A stretch of 64,000 nucleotides of DNA from Bryoerythrophyllum caledonicum (GCA_963971425.1 OZ020521.1:5287519-5351518); one strand, 5' to 3'; counted from the stretch's first letter, positions 52,519-64,000 are shown. Numbers and translations: made by a program. The notes: generated from the sequence alone by a model not told the origin.

Positions 52519-55500
52519 TTAAGAGTTGTGGGGTTGGTCCTTGAATTGATCGGTCTGCCTTACGGTGGCACTATGCTTGATCTTGAGGTTCTCTATGAGA
52601 TCAGTTCCCTCTAGGAACCAACTTTCTTTGTTGGATTGGGGATAGGTCAGACGTCTATGGGCTCCACCATGGCTTTTGGCGTTAGAGCTTGTGCTTCTGG
52701 ACGTTGGTAGTGGTTGTAGATTTACCTTGGATACGAAATTGGGTTGGGCACCGAGGGTTCCCTTGGTGGCCGTTGCCCGTTGAGCACCTTCTGCAAGTTG
52801 CCTATGTACTGTACTTGCTCCTCTTGCTGGTTGTCGTCGCTGGTTTCGTAAGCTTGCTTGCGGCTGGAGGCTCTGGGTGGCAGCTTGTCTTCTTCGGCGG
52901 CTGAGCAGTTGGGTCCTTATGCGTGCTCCTTCTCCGAGCAGGGTTCCTCCTTGCGTGGTCAGTCTCTCGCCTCTCACTTTGGCAGTGCCTTGCCTCTCGC
53001 CTTGCTGATTTGCGATCTGTGTTGGCAGAGTTTCTATGCGCGTAGTGAGTCTCCTTGCGTAGTCAGTGAGCGCCTTATGAGGATCCTTCGCTCATACAGT
53101 CCTGTGCTTGTTGCGGCCAGTGGGTTTTGGCTAGGGTTTTTCCTTACGCGTAGTGTGGCACAGAAGTTCCTCCCCTTGGTGTAATGCCGGTGTTTCTTCC
53201 TCCCCTAGATGTAGCACCGGTGTTTCTTGTGACCCTGGCGGCAGATCTCGGGAGTTCTGACGTGGATCATCTGTTGCAACTATTGTAGCTTGTGCGACTT
53301 GGAGCTCCGATGTGGCCGGCTGCAGGTCCCGCACGCTCCACCTTCAATCTCCTGTTGTGGTACTTGAGATTCAGGGTTTCGTGATGGAGCCGCTCTGTGT
53401 CTCGTGAGTTTTTGCTTCGGGTATGGTTCTTCAACTCTGGCTCCTCTCCCTCTGAATCTAGCTTGCTTCTATCGTGGCCTGTGTATGTAGTCTTGGTGTA
53501 GATTGTTTGTGTCACGAGTTGCGTCTCTTGATTTCCAGTAATCACTTTGTCTTTTTTTGCAAAATAAAACAGGATTGTGAGATAGCAGCAAAGATTTGTA
53601 GAAGGCGGCATGTACCCGTGAGATCTCTGCAGTGCTGGCTTAGACTCGTTCTTCAATATGTTTACCTTGGTGTTGCATGGTCCAGCAAGTGTCGACGGCA
53701 GCTCTCGCTCTGCTGGTATCAAGGTGCCGATTCTGGATTGCTGAGTGCTAACAGCGGCTACCACCTCCTGTCTCCTGGATACAAGGTACTCTTTCTTGAG
53801 GCGTGCCCTGGAGGTGCTCTGAGGTTGTTGATTTGTTGTTTTGGAAACAATCTTGTGCATGTGCGTCTTGTAGTCCTCATTATAGTTGTTGTTCTGTATC
53901 TCTACCAATTTGAAGTAGTTAGTATGTGCGTGAGGGCTGTGTACATATATAGAATACCAAAGCAGTGATAGATAGGGCACACAAAGAGAAAGCAAGAAAT
54001 CAGGGAGTGAGGTAAGAAATGTTGCACTGAGTGAGGGCGTTGGATCAGAAGTGCCGACCGCTGGGGAGCTCCTCCGAGTTTTTCTGCTTGGATGTCGTCG
54101 TTCCTTCTCTGGGTCTTGCTTCTTGGCGTTGTACTGTGTGTGCATGTTATGTGTGTGATGGGCGGTGTCTCCCTGATTGGAGTGCATGCTCACCCGAGAG
54201 ATAGATAGTGCAGCAGAGGAGGGAGTGTGGGGTGGGCGTGAGGAAAATGATTCTTTCAGAGGGGATAGTCAAGTTTTATACCTTGATGAGTATGCTTGGA
54301 GTATGATGTATTCGTCTGTTGATGATGATGCTTTTCTCTCTCCTGTTGCTGGCGGCCAGGGTTATGTGGTGGTGCAGTCCGCACAATTGGATCTGAGTGG
54401 TTGTGATTTGGATCTTTACTTCCTATTTTCTTCACTTGATCGTTTTTGGGGATGACGGCGATAGGGTTTCGTCCGTTTGCATTGATCTTGATGTGTGGAT
54501 TATTGAGTCTGTTGACAGCATAGTCAAAGTGCTGTTGGGACATGTTGGAGACTAATGTGGTGGCCTTTTTTCTGCAGGTGTTAGTACACCTTGGTGGGAG
54601 AAAAATGCACAAGAAGAACCTTGAAGTTGGTGTGAGAGAACTTACCTGAGGTTGGACGTACCTGTTTTCTGAATGTGATCTTGAGTCTTGTTCATCTTGG
54701 TAGTAGCTATGGAGCTCGAGGTTTTGTTGGTGTCTCTTTGGTGTTGAGGTTGTTGTTGTTGGTGTGGCTTGTCTTGACGTACTGCTGATCTTGATGTATT
54801 TGGTGTAGGTCGATCGAGTGTTGGAGTTTGCCTTCCTATGTGTGGTTGGTGGCGGTGCTTGTTGGAGTTGGTACCAAGTTTCTTCGCCTTGGATTGGTGG
54901 CTACGTTTGTTAACGTTGCTTCTGATAGGGGGGGGACTCGGGTGTTACTATTGGTTCTCCCTCGGGTTGACACGACCAGCTGCTGTTGGCCTTCATATCG
55001 GCTGGCCGACATCGTTGCTTGGAATTGCGTTTAGTTTGTTGATAGGTGGGGGACTCGAATGTTACTGCTGGTTCTCCCTCGGGTTGACACGGCCATCGGC
55101 TGTTGGTCTTCACATTGGTTGGCCTACATCGTTGCTTGGAATTACATTGAGTTTGTTGAGGGTACTCGCGTTGGTGTGTGTGAACATTGTAGACTAACTT
55201 CACCACCCTCTTGCTGTTGGTGTACTTCACATGTGTCTGTGTATCCATTGTGTAATAACACCTAGTCTGAAAGTAATAACTAAAAATGGATGGCATGCAA
55301 ATAGGTGAGAGTAAGAGTGTATCTGAGTGTCTTGAGTGTCTTGGAGGCTGGCGGTTGTCTTGTCCTTGTTTGTGTGTCCCTCGCATTCTTCTGTTCTTCA
55401 TTTTTGTTGATGATGCCTGGCAATAGAGGGTTTGGATGTGTGTGTCTCTAGTGGTTGCTAAAGATATCGATTTGGATTTGTAGTGTTAGTTGCATGGATC

Positions 55501-55530
55501 TGTGGAAACAAGCTTAGATCTAAGTCCAAC
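52519..55530. other. G/T-rich (+ strand), GC-richer region of unknown nature
   Basis: The + strand is rich in G and T like the LINE coding regions, but GC content is higher. Minus-strand open frames reach 152 (52,519-52,977), 308 (53,267-54,193), 118 (54,256-54,612) and 163 codons (54,910-55,401). Their translations are rich in Ser, Thr, Gln, Arg and His with no domain I know. A low A and G content on one strand suppresses stop codons on the other, so such frames can arise without selection. It may be a long LINE 5' region or another element. Confidence 0.4.
54924..55157. repeat. Tandem duplication, 117-bp unit
   Basis: Unit 1 starts GATAGGGGGGGGACTCG at 54,924 and unit 2 GATAGGTGGGGGACTCG at 55,041. 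Both continue GTTCTCCCTCGGGTTGACAC, GCTGTTGG and CATCGTTGCTTGGAATT. The sequence before unit 1 and after unit 2 shows partial further units. Confidence 0.85.
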
Positions 55531-55985
55531 ACTAAGGGCCCGCTTCAGATCTACCTCTTAATCTAATGTTGGATCCATACAAAACATCCTTGCAAATCAC
55601 ATATCAGATCCAGATCCAAACCATCCCGTGCCAACACGAATACACACTAGAGACACATATTCAACACAATGTCAAGCAAGTCCGGGAGTAGTAGTGAGGC
55701 CCAGCATCTCTCACTACAACTTGCCACCCATCTGTGCCTAACATCCAAAGCTCTCCTCACCAGGTTTTACGGAGCTATTCCTCTCCCAACATCCCAACCT
55801 CGATCCAATACATTCAATAAAATTCTAGGAGTTGGACAACTATATTGGGAGAAAAGTTTAAAGATTAAAGATCCTTCATCACATACCAATAGTGGAGTTG
55901 GTGTTCTTTCAATAAGTTCCTTAGGATCATTTTCCATGATTTTTCCAAGTTCCCAATTTTTTTTTGTCAATACTTGACAAGTGTG
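55531..55985 (+). other. Harbinger-like terminus and an unrecognised 102-codon frame
   Basis: TAA|GGGCCCGCTTCAGATC at about 55,534 resembles the ends of the Harbinger-like elements at 7.6, 11.6 and 15.9 kb, but no matching far end is found. The open frame at 55,669-55,977 (MSSKSGSSSEAQHLSLQLAT) has no known motif. It may be the start of an unrecognised gene, or chance. Confidence 0.35.
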
Positions 55986-56803
55986 GAAAAAAATTGTTGA
56001 CTGTCACTAGGGTGCCATATAACAAGGGGTTGAAAACAATTTTTCCTTCCTTCAAAATCATTTATTTTTATGTCATTTAAGCATTTTAAATGATCAATTT
56101 TTGTCTTTTCAGTATTGAAGACATAAGATCCAGCTAAATTATAAGGAATACACTTCATAGTATGTAATGTCATTATATTCACTCTAGAAAATTGTATCTC
56201 TTTCAACCACTTGTTAACAACCTTCGCATTAGCAATATTCAAGACCATCTGCTTTGTAAGTATATTGCACAACAAACGCACTTATACAACATGTTGATAT
56301 TAAAATAATGGCATGTACCAAATACATATCCATTCTCAATATCATATAATGCGGATAAGACCAACCTCTCATTTGTCCTAACAATGGTGTAGGCAAAGTA
56401 TTGGAAAGCAATACATAAACATGAGAACAACTAACATTGTTTTCCAAGGTTAATTAAAATGCATTAAAGTCAAATTCTAATAGGCCTATGGCCTTTTGTT
56501 GGCACTAGATGATGTTCCACCACCTTTTGATTAAGATAACCTATAAATCTTTGTCTTCTTCCAAGATGAAGGTACCGTGGCGAATAATTGTACAATGGCA
56601 TTCAATAGACTATGTTTGTGAAAATAATATAATAGTTCTTTGATGAAAGGAACATGCTCATCTTTCTGTGTATGTGAATCATCTTTCGAGGCGTTTGGAA
56701 AGAAGAAGGCAATATGCTTCTTATATATTTTTCTATGTACACCTTCAAAAAATCCTTCTCCCCATCTATCATTGTCTAGACTACCTACATCATATTGTTC
56801 CAC
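55967..56803 (-). other. Coding-like minus-strand stretches, unrecognised
   Basis: Three minus frames (56,531-56,803, 56,229-56,447 and 55,967-56,281) have normal-looking protein composition. Examples are DRWGEGFFEGVHRKIYKKHI, FIKELLYYFHKHSLLNAIVQ, and VVNKWLKEIQFSRVNIMTLH followed by SYVFNTEKTKIDHLKCL. They could be exons or pieces of one decayed coding region read right to left. I know no family for them and splice sites cannot be chosen with confidence. Confidence 0.35.
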
Positions 56804-57030
56804 ACTTCTTATTGTGCTTCGCTAAAATTGTCCCACCACTTCCTATACTTTGGCAATCTTCTAGATTTCAAAATGTTGGCAAACCGATATATATATATAT
56901 ATATATGTTGGTCCTCTTAAAAATGAAAGAAAATGCTTTCCCACACTTTGCTCCTTGCATAAAACCTCACATAGTCATTTGCACCACTCCCTCCTATCTC
57001 AACAAGCTTTGAAATCCGACATTCTCCATG

Positions 57031-58985
57031 TGTTAATCCTCACCAAACGTAGTCCACATTCCCCGGATAATCAAAGATGAATACCAAAGGAAGCTTATCA
57101 TCTCAAAATATTAAACATTTTAAAAAGTCCACTTTCTTTGAAAATCTTCAATGGCAAGAAATTCCACTTCTACAAACACTTGAAAAGATTTAATCAGCAA
57201 CACCAAGTTAATACAAAGTTGAATTCAAAGCTAGAGTATAAGGGTTAATCAATAATTGTAATATAGGAATTTAGAGAAATGAGATAGTGTGATATTGTGT
57301 TATCATTTAAGTTACTGTAGCACAAGGTTGAATTTATTGTATGTAAATAGCAATTCATAAAAGATGTCTTTTAACACACAATGGATTAGTACAGGAAATT
57401 AAAGAACGCCTTATCTTTAGAGTGTCTTTGTAATCATTCTATATGATATTTGTCTATGGCTTCAATTCTTGAATTATGATCATTTTAATGTTTATTGTTT
57501 ATAAGCACATGTTTGATTATCTTAAAATGCATTCACAACGTTTATGATGGAATTAGAATTTTTTCAATGTGCACTTATACTATGGCATGTGCTCTTTCAT
57601 TTGAATATGGTGTTTGAATTAGTGTTCAAATAAATTTGATTTATTAAATTGATTTTCTTAAAAAGGAAAAAATGGGTATTGTTAGAACCAAATTTACCCT
57701 CATTGGTGGCCCAAACAAATCCAAAACTACATCTTTCCTCTTCACAATATATAGTATAGGAATCAATTCATTCCTAGTTTATACCAAAACAAGCCATACA
57801 TTTATCTAAGAATCCACTTGATATCCTCACTAAAATGGATAGTAGAAATCATACTACCACCTCTCAACCACACGCAGAACCAACATCAACAACTGTAAAT
57901 ACTACACCAATATTCTTTCTTCGATTACACTTCTCTACCACATAATGTAATCTAGAAGACAATATACACTCAATCCTAACTAGCATCTATTTCCAAAACG
58001 ATTTGTCTATCTCTACCTACCAATTGAACAACACCTCACAGTTGTCCTTAGAACAAAACTACGATGACTATGGGAATAGTACAACCAAGTCCTGTAGACC
58101 CAATTAGAACCACCTATCAATCAATTGAAATGGAAATCACTTGGATATATCAAAGCTACATATATAGAATCTAAAAAGCAATCCCATTAAACTTGCACAA
58201 TATACTATATTAACTACCATCTTAGATTATATACCACTACCTATAATATATTACATTCTTATTTTTCTTCACATATTACATGCTCCATGCAAATCAATCA
58301 TATTTTCTCACAAATCCCTAGAAACAAAGAATTTGGATTACTAAGAAAATGCCTTCACCAATGAATGAGAAGGTATAATTTATATCCACCTACACTAGGA
58401 AAAACTTGACGCATAAGAAAATCCATCTTCAATGACTTCCTTATCATATTGGACCCTCAATGGTGTGAAAACACCTCCCTCACTTGGAAACATTCCTAGA
58501 TATCCACATCAAACCACTATTCTTTATTGATAACATCACCTATGAAGAATCAAATATACCCTTAGACTTTACAAAATGTCCTTGGAAAGAACCCTCAATA
58601 TCCACCTTCTATTGCACGTTAGACATCACAAACAAACCATCATAAAAGTAACCCTACAAATGCAACAACTCCCCGACTTAATATGTGGAAGAATAAGTTT
58701 TTTCACATGGTGTCCATAAAATTTAGACTCCTTTTAGTATGGAATTCTTGCACTGTAGAATCTTGAAATAGGTTATATTTTTTGGTAACTCTTAAGATAA
58801 GCAATATTCGTTAGTTGTACAGTCCCCGGCAATATGTCTTGTAACCTCACATGCATTCTCACAGTCCACACCTTGTGACATTTGGGTTTGTAAATTACAT
58901 CACACAAATGATGTTAGCAAGATATTGCAAGATCTGGGAAGATAAGACCTATCTAGATAATCAATGATTCACCAACTTCCAAAAA
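57031..58985. other. AT-rich region, no gene supported
   Basis: From about 57,790 to 58,680 the + strand is A/C-rich with quasi-open frames interrupted every 40-60 codons. That is similar in base bias to the LINE coding strand, but no LINE motif is found. The rest is plain AT-rich sequence. Confidence 0.35.
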
Positions 58986-59079
58986 TAGAAACGTCATGAA
59001 TGAACACATTCAGTTCGAGGAGTTGCTTGGTTACTTAAGAAAATACATGTTAGTGATAGAATCACTAGAGAGGACAAAT

Positions 59080-59205
59080 TTGAGTGATTTCTATGTTGCA
59101 TTTGTGGTCGAGAGGATTGGCTTGAGTGATTTCTATGTTGCATTTGTGGTCGTGAGGATTGGCTTGAGTGATTTCTATGTTGCATTTGTGGTCGTGAGGA
59201 TTGGC
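59080..59205 (+). repeat. 42-bp tandem triplication inside the chromovirus
   Basis: Three head-to-tail units start TTGAGTGATTTCTATGTTGC at 59,080, 59,122 and 59,164, with a partial fourth at 59,206. The period is a multiple of three (14 codons per unit). It lies just upstream of the RT region. Units 2 and 3 are nearly identical, so the expansion is recent relative to the element. Confidence 0.88.
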
Positions 59206-59219
59206 TTGAGTGAAGAGAA

Positions 59220-59900
59220 GACTTTGACAATTAATATACCAGAGCAATATAAGGATTTTCAAAGCGTATTTCAAAAGAAGAATGCCGACATGCTACCAGA
59301 GCATCGACGATACAATTGTGCCATCGACTTACAGAAAGGAATACAACCGCCTTTTGGCCCAATCTACAATCTGTCGCAAACAGGGTTGACGGAATTGCGG
59401 AAGTACAATGACAAGAATCTAGCCAAGAACTTCATCTGTCACTCAAAGTCGCCAATTGGGGCACCAATCTTATTTGTAAAGAAGAAGGATGGCTTGTTGC
59501 GGATGTGCGTGGACTATCGAGGTCTCAACAAGGTGACAAAGGAGAATCGTTATTCGTTACCCTTGATGTCTGGTCTGCTAGAAAACAACTTGGACATTCA
59601 AGGATTTTACGAAGATTGATTTAAGGGGAGCTTACAACTTCGTACGAATCAAGGAAGGAGACAAATGGAAGATAACTTTCCGTTCAAGGCATGGCCATTT
59701 TGAGTATAATGTCATGCTATTTGGTCTTACCTATGCTCCGGCGGTCTTTCAACACATGATGAATGACATCTTTCGAGAACACCTTGAGGATTTTGTTGAC
59801 ATCTATTTAGATGGTATTTTGATATTTTCTACAAGTGTAGAAGAGCATGAGAAGCATGTTTGATTGGTCCTCAAAAAACTAGGCGAGCGAGGACTCTATG
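59220..59900 (+). pseudogene. Chromovirus reverse transcriptase region (fossil)
   Basis: Recognised by Ty3/gypsy RT landmarks such as [20 protein letters not shown] and [18 protein letters not shown], followed by the region that normally holds the palm. Similarity is to the chromovirus branch shared by plants and fungi. Broken; part of the fossil element. Confidence 0.85.
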
Positions 59901-60179
59901 CCAAGTTAGAGAAGTGCTTATTTCACCAATCTGAGATGGAGTTTTTAGGGTTCATTGCGACTACAAAAGGCTTGAAGATGGACCCCAAGAAGGTGGAAGC
60001 AATTGTATCATGGGAAGTTCCAACGACAGTTAGAGACGTACAATGTTTTCTTGGTTTTGCTAATTTCTATAAGATCTTCATCAAGAATTATTCTGAAGTT
60101 GTTGCCCCGCTTACTCGATTGACATGCAACGACAAGCTCAATTGGGGACCTCTAGCAGAAAAAGAATTTTAAGATCTCA

Positions 60180-60500
60180 AGACGACATTTACTACGGCAC
60201 CAATCTTGGTACATCCGGATTTTGCAAAAGTTTTCTATTTGGAAACAAATGCTTCAAACTTTGCTTTGGGAGCTGTACTTTCGCAAATGAGCACAAGTAA
60301 AAAGCTTCATCTGGTTGCATTTTATTCTCAAAGGTTCTCTACTACGGAGATGAATTATGATATCTACGATAAAGAACTTCTTGCTATAGTGGATTCTTTC
60401 CAAGAGTGGCATCACTTTCTCAAAGGAGCTAGACATCTAGTGACCGTATATACAGATCACAAGAATTTGGAGTATTTCCGTCGGCTTGAGTTTTGAATTG
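60180..60500 (+). pseudogene. Chromovirus RNase H region (fossil)
   Basis: The stretch with NFALGAVLSQ, HLVAFYSQRF and YDIYDKELLAIVDSFQEWHH is the typical Ty3/gypsy RNase H that follows RT and the tether. Part of the fossil element. Confidence 0.85.
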
Positions 60501-60829
60501 TCGTTAAGCTCAATGGAATATGTCGCTATCCAGATTTGACTTTGCTATTACTTATCGCCTTGGAAAGCAGCAAGGGCTATCCGATGCATTATCAAGGAGA
60601 TCGTATCTTGGGCCAAAGGTTGGAGAAGCAGCAGTTGACCAACAGTGTATGACATTGTTGAAGCTAGAGCAATTTAGGCTTTGTGCTCCTATTGTGCCAA
60701 TGGATGTTGACTTCCTCAACCAGGTACGTGCTGCAACCATGGAAGATTCAATAGCCCTTGATGTCAAGGAGCTTGTCAATGATAACAAGTTCAAGGTGGA
60801 AGGATATCTTTAATACTTTGAGAAACGGT

Positions 60830-61500
60830 TGTATATCCCAAAAGGATCAGCACGGCTCGCAGTTCTTCAATCTCGTCACGGCTTTTCAAGTGCAGGACAT
60901 TTTGGATTCAACAAGACATTGGAACTTACTTTGCGAGATTTCTGGTGGCCCCAAATGTGGAAGGATGTGAAGCTCTCTTGTGACATTTGTTCAAAATCCA
61001 AGAACCTTCGGCATCGCCCTTATGGATTTCTGGAGCCATTGCCTATTCTACGCCAACCATGGTCTTATGTTTCCATGGACTTCATTACGGATCTGTTGCC
61101 ATCGAATTCGTTTGACAGCATCTTGGTTGTAATAGATCGGCTTACGAAGGTGGCGCATTTTGTCCCTTGCAAGAAGACATCATCAAGCAAAGACACAACA
61201 AGGTTCTTTCTTGATAGTGTGTATCGATATCATGGTCCACCAGATGATATTATGTCGGATCGAGGAACCCAATTTGTGTCAAAATTCTAGAGATCTCTCA
61301 TTGAGATATTGAAGGAAGATATCAAGCTCTCTTCGGATTTTCATCCTCAAATTGACGGTCAAACAGAACGGGTGAATCGAGTTTTGGAGCAGTATTTACA
61401 ATGCAGCATCAACTATCAGGAAGATGATTGGACTACATATCTACTGCTAGCTGAGTTTGCATGTAACAACACCCTTTATGCGTCGACTCAAAAAACACCA
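60830..61500 (+). pseudogene. Chromovirus integrase region (fossil)
   Basis: A zinc-binding H-H-C-C part (SRHGFSSAGH, CDICSKSKN) is followed by the catalytic core with SYVSMDFITDLLPSNSFDSI and DIMSDRGTQF, then a glutamate in TERVNRVLEQYL. This order is standard for Ty3/gypsy integrases. Part of the fossil element. Confidence 0.85.
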
Positions 61501-61924
61501 TTCTTCCCCAACTATGGCTACCATCTGAAGCTTGATTTATTGACCCCGTCAACGAATAACAACCCGACAGCTGAAGAATTTGTGAAGGAGCTATTCGAGC
61601 TTCAAACTACGTGGAAGCTTCAGCTGCAAATCGCCCAAAAGTCTTACAAGGTGTCCGCGGATAGATTTCAAAGTCAAGCACCTATTTTCAAAGTTGGAGA
61701 TAGAGTATGGCTACTTCGATGGAACATCAAGACCAAGCGGCCATGTGATAAGTTGGACTACGGGAGATTGGGACCATTTGTCATCCAGAAGCAAATCAAT
61801 CCAGTGGCGTATCGTCTGGAATTACTTGTCGCTATGAGGGTACATCCAATCTTTCATGTCTCTTTGTTGGAGCCTTATCAAGAGTCGTCTTTTCCTAGAT
61901 GAGTGCAAAGTCTGCCATCTAGTA

Positions 61925-62100
61925 TCGAAATCAAGAACCACAAGGAATACGAGGTAGAAAATATACTAAATTCACGACGAAATGGGGGAAATTGGAATAT
62001 TTGTGCATTGGAGCGGCTACGACATCAATGAACGAATGTGGGAACTAACAGATAATCTAAGTAATGGGCCGCAAAAGGTACAAGAATTTCATCGTTATTA
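61925..62100 (+). pseudogene. Chromodomain-like segment after integrase (fossil)
   Basis: KEYEVENILNSRR, shortly after the integrase C-terminus (MRVHPIFHVSLLEPY), is followed by chromodomain-like words further on. In chromoviruses this domain directs integration to particular chromatin. It places the element in the chromovirus group. Confidence 0.65.
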
Positions 62101-62549
62101 TCTTCATATATCTAAGCCCTTATAATAATAGCCTCTCAATGAGGTTCCTTCTCCTTGAAGCCTCTTAATCCTTAGCCCAACAAAGAAGGGGAGGAAGACT
62201 CCTCTAAAGAGAAGGTTAGCAAATATAAATCCGTAGCTTAAGTTCATTCTTGTATGTCTACAGCTTGCTCTCTTTCACTTTTTACGTTATGGACAGCCAT
62301 GAGATAGATATCGTACTAGTCATGTCATTCCAACTTAGTAACTCACAGAGACGATCTCGAGACTAAGAGCCACCTATGCCACAAAGACGACAAAGGATAC
62401 CTAGTAACAGGTTGCTAGTGATTGTGTTTAAGGTAGAGCCTGCCTATGATGGCCGTCCTGAAGGAGTGTTTGTAGGAAACTTTCACAATGAAGACAGTAA
62501 GGTTCATAGGTGGTTGGAAGTCGAAGGTGTAGGACACTAACAATCGCTA

Positions 62550-63835
62550 CACTACAAGAAAACCAGCCCAATGTGACTGGATGTGACTAAGCGCATATGA
62601 TTGCGTAGTCACCTCAGTCATTGGTTTAGTCTAAAATCAGTCCTAAGAGGGTCCAGTCATGCACTAGTCATATATGTAGTCATATTTTTGAAGACCTGGG
62701 TGGGAACGGCTACGAGAACGGGACATATGTTCTCTTGCCCGGTTTCCAGAGTCATGCTCTGAGTACTTACTATGTATAGTCATAGTAATGTAGTCATATG
62801 GTAAGGATAATTGGTTTATGTATGACTTATTATAGTAAGAAAGTTGGTTTGGGTGACTACACGCAGTCATGTAGTAAATAACCTGACTAGTAGTAGTCAT
62901 ATAATAATATATGAGAGCATACATTTGAAACATGTAATCACATTTATCCCATATTCTTTGCGAACAAGTTACATATTCTCTCTTATTTAGAGATGCTTCT
63001 TCCTTGTGTACTTTCAAGCAATTTGGGAGAGGGGATGGCAGACATAGAAGGTTTGGAAGTTGGGGTGCTAGTTTGCTACAGTTGAGGCTTACAATACTTG
63101 ATTCAGCATCTTTTAGGCACATCAATCAGGGTCAACAATCAGGCACAAATACTATATGGAGCTTTTTCCTTTTTTCTTTAATCTTTAAAAATCTCACTAC
63201 AATTCGTCATAGCATTCAGAAGCTATTTCAATATTCGTGACTATGGGTAGTCTAATAGAAGTGACTCCAAAGAGTCCTATTCTCCAAACTCAATGTATGA
63301 TTCAATGCGTGCAAGATCTCATTACTATGCGCAGTGATAAAACCAATCATGTATTAACTGATACCTCACTACATTTAGTCATACCATTTGGAAGCTATTT
63401 GAGTATTTGTGACTAGGGGTTGCCAAATAGATGTGACTCCAAAGAGTCACGTTCTCCCAACTCAATGAATGACTCAATTTAGTCACCATCTCACTACTAT
63501 GCGTAGTGATAAAACCAGTATTATGTTGACTTTAACCTCACTAGAAATAGTCATTCATTCAGTCACTATTTACATATGGATGACTACGTGTAGTCATACA
63601 TATATGACTATACAGAGTCATATGGACCCAAGTCCCACTGCAGGTCCCATTTTGAGGTCCCAAAACACTGTAGGAACGCAGTATTGGGAACAAGAAGTGT
63701 CCGATATGACCACCAGTCAGATTGTCCGAAGCGACTAGTAAGTCAAAATGACTAGAAACAGTGCTAGTCACATTTTGGTTTATGCCCAACTGTAGTCATA
63801 AAACCTAGTCACATTGGGCTGGTTTTCTTGTAGTG
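62550..63835. mobile_element. Non-autonomous CACTA (En/Spm) transposon, 1,286 bp
   Basis: It begins CACTACAAGAAAACCAGCCC and ends with its inverse. The terminal repeats are identical for 29 bases. The 3-bp target duplication CTA lies on both sides (62,547-62,549 and 63,836-63,838), exactly as for CACTA elements. Subterminal zones are full of short AGTCAC and GTAGTCAT words in both orientations, the usual kind of transposase-binding repeats. The inside has a roughly 176-bp tandem duplication (about 63,190-63,545). No transposase genes. It sits inside the chromovirus between its integrase and polypurine tract. Confidence 0.92.
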
Positions 63836-63968
63836 CTACAACGGCCAATGAATCACTTTCCTCGTGAACGACAGCTGGAGTATATAGCCGACACTTTGCG
63901 GCATATTTTCAGCTCCTTGCGCTGGTATTGACTCGCAACAACAAGCGCTTCTCAAAGACCTCGAAGCT

Positions 63969-64000
63969 AAAGGAGGGGGTATAGCCTCTAAAACCTTCTA
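63969..64000 (+). other. Polypurine tract and presumed 3' LTR start of the chromovirus
   Basis: AAAGGAGGGGG is a typical plus-strand primer tract. Sequence from about 63,980 would be the first bases of the 3' LTR, which leaves the window. Confidence 0.5.

Larger units (their letters stand above)
58990..64000 (+). mobile_element. Chromovirus-type Ty3/gypsy LTR retrotransposon, broken fossil
   Basis: + strand parts in the usual Ty3/gypsy order are reverse transcriptase, RNase H, integrase, a chromodomain-like segment, then a polypurine tract (63,969-63,979) where a 3' LTR should begin. Gag, protease and a 5' LTR are not recognised to the left of about 58,990, so the element looks incomplete at that side. 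The 3' LTR would lie beyond the window. It is clearly broken, with roughly six to eight interruptions, and is old enough to have been hit by a CACTA transposon (62,550-63,835). Its age cannot be measured without both LTRs. Confidence 0.85.

Noticed and set aside
53711-53730. TGGTATCA resembling a tRNA-iMet primer-binding site
   Set aside because: Only eight bases match, no LTR end precedes it and no gag or pol follows on that strand.
53267-54193. 308-codon minus-strand open frame as a host gene
   Set aside because: The strand is poor in the bases that make stops, the protein is low-complexity-like and no domain is recognised. Kept only as part of an unknown region.
58994-59274. Minus-strand frames with repeated [14 protein letters not shown]-type units
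   Set aside because: They are the reverse reading of the 42-bp repeat within the chromovirus.

Overview
The window looks like gene-poor, AT-rich nuclear DNA packed with transposons. I find no host gene that I can defend, no tRNA or rRNA gene and no CRISPR array. A green-plant-lineage genome (land plant or streptophyte alga) is the best guess. A CACTA element begins CACTACAAGAAAA, the usual plant En/Spm end. There is a short interstitial TTTAGGG-type telomere-like run, and a chromovirus-type Ty3/gypsy copy. The species cannot be named from this window.

Layout. 1-5.4 kb: a minus-strand LINE (copy A), 5' truncated and decayed. 5.4-42.7 kb: mostly non-coding DNA transposons and repeats. Most belong to a few families: (i) elements bounded by TTAA and starting CCCYT, which looks piggyBac-like; (ii) elements bounded by TA and starting CACTAAA; (iii) elements bounded by TAA/TTA and starting GGGCCGCTTC or GGCCCGCTTTAC, Harbinger-like; (iv) AGGTAAGCCCCCC MITEs bounded by TA; and (v) single MULE-like and mariner-like foldbacks nested in older repeats. 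A GC-richer Helitron helicase remnant (34.4-35.5 kb) sits inside a TTAA-bounded inverted-repeat element. Two tRNA-like SINE heads, several minisatellites and a gag-like fossil lie between.

42.7-52.1 kb: a second, longer copy (B) of the same LINE. It carries an ORF1-like region, an unusually long ORF2 (N-terminal extension, APE endonuclease, reverse transcriptase, RNase H, Cys/His motif) and a purine/pyrimidine-asymmetric 3' tail. 52.1-55.5 kb: a strongly G/T-rich (+ strand) region with a 117-bp tandem duplication, possibly more LINE 5' sequence. 55.5-59 kb: unrecognised, with some coding-like minus-strand stretches. 59-64 kb: a broken chromovirus (Ty3/gypsy) on the + strand, interrupted by a well-bounded 1.3-kb CACTA element.

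Insertion order can be read at several places. A Harbinger-like element lies inside a TA-bounded MITE. MULE-like and mariner-like elements lie inside a TTAA-bounded repeat whose sister copies lack them. The CACTA element lies inside the chromovirus. The most unusual structures are the head-to-head pairs of TTAA-bounded elements, and the Helitron fragment whose helicase 3' end is duplicated in inverse orientation at the other edge of its carrier.
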